A DNA stretch of 10,376 nt from an uncultured Spirochaetales bacterium. Its GTDB lineage: Bacteria; Spirochaetota; Spirochaetia; Treponematales; Treponemataceae. The notes under the pieces were generated by a model. That model did not search any database. It was not told the DNA's origin and worked only from the letters and a program-made list of their open reading frames with translations. Both the position numbers and the translations under genes were made by a program. Shown here piece by piece: positions 5,746 to 10,376 of this stretch. Numbering within the stretch: position 1 is the stretch's first letter; each line of letters opens with the position of its first letter. The stretch lies in assembly GCA_946061495.1 (NCBI GenBank), contig CAMGSV010000079.1:1-10376 (forward strand), read 5' to 3'.

Positions 5746-6381
5746 CTATTCCCCGCCCATCATGGCGATGCCCTGCTCCAGCTGCTGGGCCGAGATGGCT
5801 CCGGCGGCGTAGGCCACCAGGTTTCCCTGGGCGTTGATGAAGTAGGTGGTGGGGATGGCACTGACTCCGTAGGTGATGGCGGCCTCCTGCTCCGTGTCGA
5901 AGTAGACGGGGAAGGTGTAGCCCTGGCCTTTGATGAACTGCTCTGCGGTGGCCACCGTTTCCCGGCCGCCGTCGGTCATGTTCACCATCATGAACTGGAT
6001 GGTGTCGCCGTGCTCCTTGTAGGCCGCCTCAAAGTCTGGCATCTCGGCCTTGCAGGGCGGGCACCAGCTGGCCCAGAAGTTCACGATGACGGGCTTTCCC
6101 ACCAGATCATGGAGGGCCACCTGCTTGCCAGCGGTGTCCTGCACCGTGAAGTTGGGGGCCTGGAGCTCCGGGGATTCTGGCTTGGCGGCCCTGCTTTGGC
6201 TGTCGGTGCCGGTGGACACCTGCTGGCCTTGGGGCGCCTCACTGATGGTTCCCGGCTTCTGGGTGACGACCATGGTCTCCGGGGCGAAGGCGGGGGCCAG
6301 CTTTTCGTACAGTATGGCTGCCGCAGCCACCACCACCAGAATGGCTCCGGCTGTAATTGCTACCCGTGTCTGCTTTTTCAT
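5746..6381 (-). CDS. TlpA/ResA-like membrane-anchored thioredoxin
   Basis: A 211-residue thiol-disulfide oxidoreductase. Residues ~7-26 form a hydrophobic signal anchor, followed by a low-complexity linker rich in Gly, Gln, Ser and Pro (~35-73) that places the domain outside the membrane. The thioredoxin fold starts near PNFTVQDTAGKQVALHDL, has the redox motif WCPPC at residues 106-110, and the cis-proline loop AIPTTY with Pro177. This is the AhpC/TSA-TlpA type. It probably keeps exported cysteines reduced, taking electrons from the CcdA protein encoded just upstream (29 nt away, same strand). Partner systems of this kind serve cytochrome c maturation, sporulation or methionine sulfoxide repair; the sequence does not say which. 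ATG 6381 has AGGAGG at good spacing. Confidence 0.92.
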   Translation of the reverse strand: MKKQTRVAITAGAILVVVAAAAILYEKLAPAFAPETMVVTQKPGTISEAPQGQQVSTGTDSQSRAAKPESPELQAPNFTVQDTAGKQVALHDLVGKPVIVNFWASWCPPCKAEMPDFEAAYKEHGDTIQFMMVNMTDGGRETVATAEQFIKGQGYTFPVYFDTEQEAAITYGVSAIPTTYFINAQGNLVAYAAGAISAQQLEQGIAMMGGE

Positions 6382-6410
6382 TGTTCATTCCTCCTTGTGA
6401 AATCTTTTTT

Positions 6411-7088
6411 CTAGCTCAATAGTGTCAAGAAGCGGCCCATGAGTCCACTCATCATCAGGATGCCCATCACCACCAGCAGGATGCCGCAGATTCTGTTGAT
6501 GAGGGTGTAGTGCCGCTTGATGAGGTCGAAGGTGGACTTCAGGTTGTCCAGCAGCAGGGCGCTGGCCACAAAGGGGATGCCCAGTCCCGCCGAATAGCAC
6601 AGCAGCATCAGGATGCCGGTGGTGGCCTGTCCCTGCTGGGAAGCCAGCATCAGGGCCGAGCCAAGGAAGGCTCCCACGCAGGGAGTCCAGCCGATGGAGA
6701 ACACCATGCCGAACACTAGGGATGAGAGGAAGCCCAGCTCCCGTCCCGCCAGCGGATTGGAGCCGCCACGAAAGAGCTGGAGCTTCACCAGCCCAAGGAA
6801 ATTCAGGCCGAAGAACACCACAATGGCACCGGTAATCAGATTCACCGCCGTCTGGTGGCGGCGCAGCAGTCCTCCCAGGGTTCCCGCCAGGGCTCCCATC
6901 AGCACAAAGACCAGGGTGAAGCCCAGTACAAATCCCAGTGCGTTCCGCAATGTCCTGGCGGTGGCTGCCCTGCTGTCCTCTCGGCTCTGGTTTCCGGCGA
7001 AGTAGGACAGGTAGATGGGCAGCATGGGCAGGAGGCAGGGGGAGATGAAGGTGATGATTCCCTCCAGAAAGGAGATGAAAAACTGCAT
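6411..7088 (-). CDS. ccdA: CcdA-type transmembrane thiol-disulfide transporter
   Basis: A 225-residue membrane protein with about six hydrophobic segments, the size of the short CcdA family rather than full DsbD. The two conserved cysteines are visible: Cys18 in SPCLLPMLPIY and Cys137 in GWTPCVGA, each in the first helix of a three-helix half, matching the internal pseudo-duplication of the family. CcdA moves reducing equivalents from cytoplasmic thioredoxin to proteins outside the membrane. The TlpA-like gene follows 29 nt downstream, so the pair forms a two-gene relay operon. The ribosome site is weak (AGAGG). Upstream the 149-nt gap to hcp contains the hcp terminator and a possible -10 (TATACT on the minus strand), but I could not find a convincing -35. 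Confidence 0.94.
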   Translation of the reverse strand: MQFFISFLEGIITFISPCLLPMLPIYLSYFAGNQSREDSRAATARTLRNALGFVLGFTLVFVLMGALAGTLGGLLRRHQTAVNLITGAIVVFFGLNFLGLVKLQLFRGGSNPLAGRELGFLSSLVFGMVFSIGWTPCVGAFLGSALMLASQQGQATTGILMLLCYSAGLGIPFVASALLLDNLKSTFDLIKRHYTLINRICGILLVVMGILMMSGLMGRFLTLLS

Positions 7089-7173
7089 GTGCTGGAACCT
7101 CTTCTAAACTGTTTACACCAAAAGTATAGGACAAATCATACTGGATTTCCGTAATTTGGTCACGTAGCTCATG

Positions 7174-7202
7174 AAAAAAAGGGACTGGATTGCTCCAGTC
7201 CC
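7174..7202 (-). terminator. Rho-independent terminator of the ferredoxin-hcp operon
   Basis: On the minus strand a perfect 9-bp stem (GGGACTGGA / TCCAGTCCC, 7202-7194 and 7189-7181) with a four-base loop is followed by seven T residues (7180-7174). It lies ~35 nt after the hcp stop and separates the operon from ccdA. Confidence 0.94.
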
Positions 7203-7237
7203 AGAGAATGGCTATGGTTTAGACTCAGTGCCTGATA

Positions 7238-8821
7238 TTATGCGCTCTTGTTCAGGCACTTCGCCATGTCGGCCTCAACGGTGGTGGTGGGGCCAATGTT
7301 GAAGTTCTCCACCAGGAAATTCAGCACGTTGGGGGAGACGAAGGCAGGCAGGCTGGGGCCCAGCAGGATGTTCTTGATGCCCAGGTGCAGCAGGGTCAAC
7401 AGGATGCAGGCAGCCTTCTGCTCGTACCAGGACAGCACCAGGGACAGGGGCAGCTCGTTCACGCCGCACTGGAACACCTCGGAGAGGGCCAGGGCCACCT
7501 TGATGGCGCCATAGGCATCGTTGCACTGGCCCATGTCCAGGATGCGGGGGATGCCGGCGATGGAGCCGATGTCAAGGTCGTTGAAGCGGAACTTGCCACA
7601 GGCCAGGGTCAGAATCATGGTGTCGGAGGGGGCCTGCTTTACGAAGTCGGTGAAGTAGTTGCGGCCGGGCTTGGCGCCGTCGCAGCCACCCACCAGGAAG
7701 AAGTGCTTGATGGCTCCGGCCTTCACGCCCTCCACCACCTTGTCGGCCACGGAGAGAACGGTTCCATGGCCAAATCCAGTCATCACCTTGGTGCCGCCGT
7801 TGATGCCGGTGAAGGTGGTGTCCTCCTTGTAGCCACCCAGCTCCAGCGCCTTGTTGATGACGGGGGTGAAGTCCTTGTCCTCGCCGATATGCACCAGACC
7901 GGGATAGGAGACAACCTCGGTGGTAAAGATGCGGTCATGGTAGCTGGGGCGGGTGGGCATGATGCAGTTGGTGGTGAACAGCACGGGAGCGGGGATGTTG
8001 TCGAACTCCTTCTGCTGGTTCTGCCAGGCGGTGCCGAAGTTGCCCTTCAGGTGGGGATACTTCTTCAGCTCAGGGTAGCCGTGGCCGGGGAGCATTTCGC
8101 CGTGGGTGTAGACGTTGACACCCTTGCCCTCGGTCTGCTCCAGGAGCTTCTTCAGGTCGTAGAGGTCGTGGCCGCTGATGACGATGAAGGGACCCTTCTC
8201 CACGGTGAGGCTCACCTCGGTGGGGACGGGGGTGCCGTAGGTCTCGCAGTTGGCCTTATCCAACAGCTCCATGCAGATGAAGTTGACCTCGCCCACCTTC
8301 ATGCACATGGGCAGAAGATCCTCCATGGTGTTCTTGTCGGCCATGGCCACCAATGCCTCGTAGAAGCACTGGGCCACCCGCTTGTCGGTGTAGCCCAGCA
8401 CGGCGGCGTGGTAGCCGTAGGCTGCCATTCCGCGGAGGCCGAAGAGAATCAGGGACTTGAGGGAGCGGATGTCCTCGTTGTCGCCGTGCCACATGGTCTC
8501 CAGGTCATAGTCGGGAGCCGTGCCGCACTGGCAGCCGTCGGCCATGCGGAGGGTCTCGTCGTGAATCTTCTGGATCATGGCCTTCTCCGTCTCGGGGTTG
8601 AAGCTGACGTTGGTGACGGTGGTGAACAGTCCCTCCAGCATCAGCCAGTCAGTCTTTTCGGTGACGGCATCGGGCTTCTTGAGGGCAACCCGTGACAGGT
8701 TCACCAATGCTCCGGTAATCTTGTCCTGCAAGTTGGCGGACTCTTCCTTCTTTCCGCAAACTCCCACGCTTCCTGCACAGCTCTTTCCGCCGGCGGTCTG
8801 CTCGCACTGATAACAAAACAT
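7238..8821 (-). CDS. hcp: Hybrid cluster protein (Hcp, hydroxylamine reductase family)
   Basis: A 527-residue cytoplasmic iron-sulfur protein. Hcp family members reduce nitric oxide or hydroxylamine and protect anaerobes from nitrosative stress. The N-terminal cluster ligands are Cys3, Cys6, Cys15 and Cys22 (C-x2-C-x8-C-x6-C), near the pattern of strict-anaerobe Hcp with a [4Fe-4S] cluster. The hybrid-cluster ligands are all present: His218 (SGHDL), Glu242 (HGEML), Cys286 (TTNCIMP), Cys380 (GGCDGAKPGR), Cys408 (LACGKFRF), Cys433 (GQCNDAYGA), Glu467 and Lys469 (WYEQKA). Length is close to the usual ~540-550. ATG 8821 is preceded by GGAGG five nt upstream. It is the second gene after a ferredoxin-like protein, 60 nt away, and a strong terminator follows it. 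High GC and smooth codon use fit a resident gene. Confidence 0.97.
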   Translation of the reverse strand: MFCYQCEQTAGGKSCAGSVGVCGKKEESANLQDKITGALVNLSRVALKKPDAVTEKTDWLMLEGLFTTVTNVSFNPETEKAMIQKIHDETLRMADGCQCGTAPDYDLETMWHGDNEDIRSLKSLILFGLRGMAAYGYHAAVLGYTDKRVAQCFYEALVAMADKNTMEDLLPMCMKVGEVNFICMELLDKANCETYGTPVPTEVSLTVEKGPFIVISGHDLYDLKKLLEQTEGKGVNVYTHGEMLPGHGYPELKKYPHLKGNFGTAWQNQQKEFDNIPAPVLFTTNCIMPTRPSYHDRIFTTEVVSYPGLVHIGEDKDFTPVINKALELGGYKEDTTFTGINGGTKVMTGFGHGTVLSVADKVVEGVKAGAIKHFFLVGGCDGAKPGRNYFTDFVKQAPSDTMILTLACGKFRFNDLDIGSIAGIPRILDMGQCNDAYGAIKVALALSEVFQCGVNELPLSLVLSWYEQKAACILLTLLHLGIKNILLGPSLPAFVSPNVLNFLVENFNIGPTTTVEADMAKCLNKSA

Positions 8822-8881
8822 GTTATCCTCCTTGTGTTGGTTGTGTTTGGACTCCCTAGGGGAGCCTGGTATGGTGTGTTG

Positions 8882-9637
8882 CTACTCTACAATTCTTCCG
8901 TCGGTGGAGATGGTCACCACCTGCCAGGGAATGAATTTTCCGCTGGCCTGCAGCGCCCGCTTTGCGGCGTGCTCGATGCCACCGCAGCAGGGAACCTCCA
9001 TGCGCACCACCGTCATGCTCTTGATGTTGTTGTTGGCGATGATGGCGGTGAGCTTTTCGGTGTAGTCCACATCGTCCAGCTTGGGGCAGCCCACCAGGGT
9101 GATTCTGTTGCGGATGAATTCCTGGTGGAAGTTGCCGTAGGCGAAGGCGCAGCAGTCGGCGGCAATCAGCAGGTTTGCCCCGTCAAAGTAGGGGGCGTTC
9201 ACCGGCACCAGCTTGATCTGCACCGGCCACTGTCGCAGCTGGCTCTGGGGAATCTGGGACATCTGGTTGGCAGCCGCTGTATCCTGGCTGGACCGCTGGA
9301 TTGTCTTTGACTTGGAGCCAGGGCAGCTGCAGGCGTGGCCGCCCCCCTGGACGGGCCCTGCAATGGTGAGCGTGGCTGCCTGGGTGCGGGCTTCCTCTGC
9401 CTGCTGTATGTTGGCCATGACGGCGGCCTCATCGTAGGGCAGGGCTTCCCGCTCCTCGAAGGTGATGGCGCCGGTGGGGCAGGCAGGAAGGCAGTTGCCC
9501 AGTCCGTCGCAGTAGTCGTCACGGATGAGCTTTGCCTTGCCCTCCACCATGGCGATGGCTCCCTCGTGGCAGGCGGTGACGCAAATCCCGCAGCCCGTGC
9601 ATTTTTCTTCATCTATCTTGATAATTTGTCTGATCAT
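8882..9637 (-). CDS. Hcp-linked ferredoxin-like iron-sulfur protein with C-terminal Cys-rich domain
   Basis: From ATG 9637 the protein has 251 residues. Residues 1-62 form a ferredoxin domain with a complete first site (Cys13, 16, 19, 23; C-x2-C-x2-C-x3-C) and a second site Cys43, Cys49, Cys53 in which the expected middle cysteine is leucine (CDGLGNC), so this site has three of the usual four and may hold a [3Fe-4S] or differently liganded cluster. After a linker come further conserved-looking cysteines: Cys103/105 (ACSCPG), Cys162/163 (ADCCAF), Cys184 (VGCPKLDD) and Cys217/218 (VPCCGG). Proteins of this type occur next to hcp in many anaerobes and probably feed it electrons; that role is inferred. 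A start at ATG 9673 is possible but has no ribosome site and would lie at the very 5' end of the mRNA. Confidence 0.9.
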   Translation of the reverse strand: MIRQIIKIDEEKCTGCGICVTACHEGAIAMVEGKAKLIRDDYCDGLGNCLPACPTGAITFEEREALPYDEAAVMANIQQAEEARTQAATLTIAGPVQGGGHACSCPGSKSKTIQRSSQDTAAANQMSQIPQSQLRQWPVQIKLVPVNAPYFDGANLLIAADCCAFAYGNFHQEFIRNRITLVGCPKLDDVDYTEKLTAIIANNNIKSMTVVRMEVPCCGGIEHAAKRALQASGKFIPWQVVTISTDGRIVE

Positions 9638-9644
9638 AGCGTGT

Positions 9645-9650
9645 TCTCCT
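9645..9650 (-). promoter_or_regulatory. Ribosome binding site fixing the ferredoxin start
   Basis: On the minus strand AGGAGA (9650-9645) lies 7 nt ahead of ATG 9637, so the longer frame opening at 9673 is not preferred. Confidence 0.75.
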
Positions 9651-9685
9651 GATGGTTTTTTGTGGGAAAACATTCCCCTGCTATG

Positions 9686-9714
9686 AGTATATGGTACACT
9701 AGCTGGAGAAGCAA
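9686..9714 (-). promoter_or_regulatory. Likely promoter of the ferredoxin-hcp operon
   Basis: On the minus strand TATACT (9691-9686, 5 of 6) is preceded after 17 bp by a poor -35, TTGCTT (9714-9709). The start would be near 9679, giving a ~40-nt leader. A weak -35 with a perfect palindrome right upstream suggests dependence on an activator, which is inference. Confidence 0.45.
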
Positions 9715-9732
9715 TTCCGTTGGAATTCCAAC
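9713..9732. promoter_or_regulatory. Operator-like overlapping palindromes upstream of ferredoxin-hcp
   Basis: GTTGGAATTCCAAC (9719-9732) is a perfect 14-bp palindrome, overlapped by a second dyad AATTCC-GTT-GGAATT (9713-9727). The centre of the first lies about 46 bp upstream of the predicted ferredoxin-hcp start. A related dyad GGGAA-AACA-TTCCC (9664-9677) lies in the leader. Dyads upstream of hcp are usual for redox or nitric-oxide regulators such as the CRP/FNR-family HcpR, but I cannot assign this one. Confidence 0.55.
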
Positions 9733-9825
9733 AAAATCAGAAAATATTTTGCACAATCAGTGGGAGAATATAGTGGAGGCTATGAATCAAAAAAATTGAC
9801 TGTCCAGCATCCTCAATTCCACCGA

Positions 9826-9831
9826 TATATA
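9826..9831 (+). promoter_or_regulatory. Possible -10 element for a leaderless reductase transcript
   Basis: TATATA (9826-9831) ends 7 nt before the ATG at 9839, so transcription from it would begin at or next to the start codon. No good -35 is found at 16-18 bp; TTGACT at 9796-9801 is 24 bp away, too far. Confidence 0.35.
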
Positions 9832-9838
9832 ACTTGAC

Positions 9839-10376
9839 ATGGAAATTATCAAACGAACTGGAAATTCAGAAGCCTATGACGGCCAAAAGATAAAGAATGC
9901 CATTGCCAAGGCTTTTGGCAGTACTGGACGGGAGGTGACCCGCCAAACCTTGGACAATCTCCTTGTCCTTGTGGAGCAAAAGCTGGAGCATGAGGCCGTT
10001 AAATCAGTCGAGCGGATACAGGACTTGGTGGAGCAGAGCCTCATGGAGTCTGGATTCTTCGAGGAGGGCAAGCGGTACATTCTGTTCCGCCAGAAGCGCT
10101 ACGAGTTCCGTGTGGCACGGAGGGAGCTCATCTCCCTCATCCACACCGACGGCGAGGGAGGGGACGGCGGACTGGAGAAGGTGCTGGCCTCCATCCAGAA
10201 GGCATACCAGGAGGATGTCTACGCCCTCCACATCCTCAAGGCGAAATTCATCTCCTTCTCCAAGGAGACCATGGGTCGCTCCGAGCAGCTTTCAGCCCTG
10301 GTGCGGGCAGCCTCGGAGCTAAGGGCTAGCGCGCCGCGATTGCAGACACTCGTGCTTTGCGATATAATACTCGGGG
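9839..10376 (+). CDS. Ribonucleotide reductase large subunit, N-terminal part (3'-truncated by window edge)
   Basis: The open frame from ATG 9839 runs 179 codons to the window end without a stop. Residues ~1-92 are an ATP-cone: MEIIKRTGNSEAYDGQKIKNAI at the start, then VERIQDLVEQSLMESGFFEEGKRYILFRQKR, the nucleotide-sensing module of ribonucleotide reductases. Residues ~112-161 (LEKVLASIQKAYQEDVYALHILKAKFISFSKETM...LVRAASEL) resemble the start of the reductase N-terminal domain of class I/II alpha subunits, which favours NrdA/NrdE/NrdJ over anaerobic NrdD, but the class cannot be decided from this fragment. The start is fixed by an in-frame TAA nine nt upstream, yet there is no ribosome site. 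From about 10322 the sequence no longer looks like the family. It is divergent from the ferredoxin-hcp operon. Confidence 0.8.
   Translation, partial: MEIIKRTGNSEAYDGQKIKNAIAKAFGSTGREVTRQTLDNLLVLVEQKLEHEAVKSVERIQDLVEQSLMESGFFEEGKRYILFRQKRYEFRVARRELISLIHTDGEGGDGGLEKVLASIQKAYQEDVYALHILKAKFISFSKETMGRSEQLSALVRAASELRASAPRLQTLVLCDIILG

Noticed and set aside
7385..8695. 436-codon open frame on the plus strand opposite hcp
   Set aside because: It is a shadow of the GC-rich hcp gene: its product is low-complexity, rich in Gly, Val, Leu, His and Ala, has no domain and no ribosome site, and hcp on the other strand is complete and conserved.
8852..8864. Small hairpin CTCCC-TAG-GGGAG between the ferredoxin and hcp genes
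   Set aside because: Only 5 bp with a 3-nt loop; not a terminator in either direction and too short to support a regulatory claim.
9733..9838. NrdR boxes ahead of the ribonucleotide reductase gene
   Set aside because: TATAGTG near 9770 and GATATATAAC near 9824 resemble parts of the box, but no pair of full 16-bp boxes with the usual spacing could be built.
9963..10322. 119-codon plus-strand frame within the reductase region
   Set aside because: It lies in another frame than the ATP-cone and its product is rich in Ser, Arg and Trp with no recognisable motif.
1..10376. CRISPR arrays, insertion sequences, transposases, rRNA genes
   Set aside because: No regularly spaced direct repeats, no transposase-like frames with terminal repeats, and no rRNA signatures were seen.

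Overview
The window looks like chromosomal DNA of a strictly anaerobic, fairly GC-rich Gram-positive bacterium of the Clostridia (my guess is the Oscillospirales / Flavonifractor-like gut group; this is inference from gene content and style, not a database match). Supporting signs are strong AGGAGG-type ribosome sites, a tRNA gene without an encoded CCA end, compact U-tract terminators, a citramalate synthase, a strict-anaerobe-type hybrid cluster protein with its partner ferredoxin, and a CcdA/TlpA-type redox pair.

Layout. (1) 1-526: the C-terminal part of citramalate synthase (isoleucine/2-oxobutanoate synthesis). (2) 608-778: a complete tRNA-Pro(GGG) unit with promoter, gene and terminator. 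(3) 781-3968: a single-gene unit encoding a ~1002-residue cyclic-di-GMP protein: N-terminal PAS, degenerate GGDEF, intact EAL phosphodiesterase, cysteine-containing PAS, GAF and a last PAS; it has its own promoter and terminator. (4) 3967-5733: an AT-richer block of small genes. It holds an XRE-family repressor-like gene (minus strand), divergent from two small unrecognised proteins separated by a long perfect hairpin, then a YkvA/DUF1232 membrane protein closely followed by a 75-residue protein made of two copies of a Cys/His metal-site motif. (5) 5746-7088 (minus): ccdA then a tlpA/resA-like thioredoxin, a thiol-disulfide relay that passes reducing power across the membrane. (6) 7174-9691 (minus): ferredoxin-like iron-sulfur protein then hcp, with a terminator at the downstream end and a dyad-rich promoter region upstream; this is a nitrosative/oxidative stress unit. 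(7) 9839-10376: start of a ribonucleotide reductase large subunit (ATP-cone), running off the window, divergent from the ferredoxin-hcp unit.

How it fits together. Regions 5 and 6 both deal with redox stress in an anaerobe, though no shared regulation is visible. Region 3 is a stand-alone sensory c-di-GMP hydrolase. Region 4 is the least explained part: it has the composition and the regulator-plus-divergent-small-genes layout of an accessory cassette, but I see no integrase, transposase or flanking repeats, so mobility is not shown. The most interesting items are the duplicated metal-site protein, the regulator/hairpin cassette, the unusual domain order of the EAL protein, the palindromes ahead of ferredoxin-hcp, and a reductase gene that lacks a ribosome site and may be leaderless.
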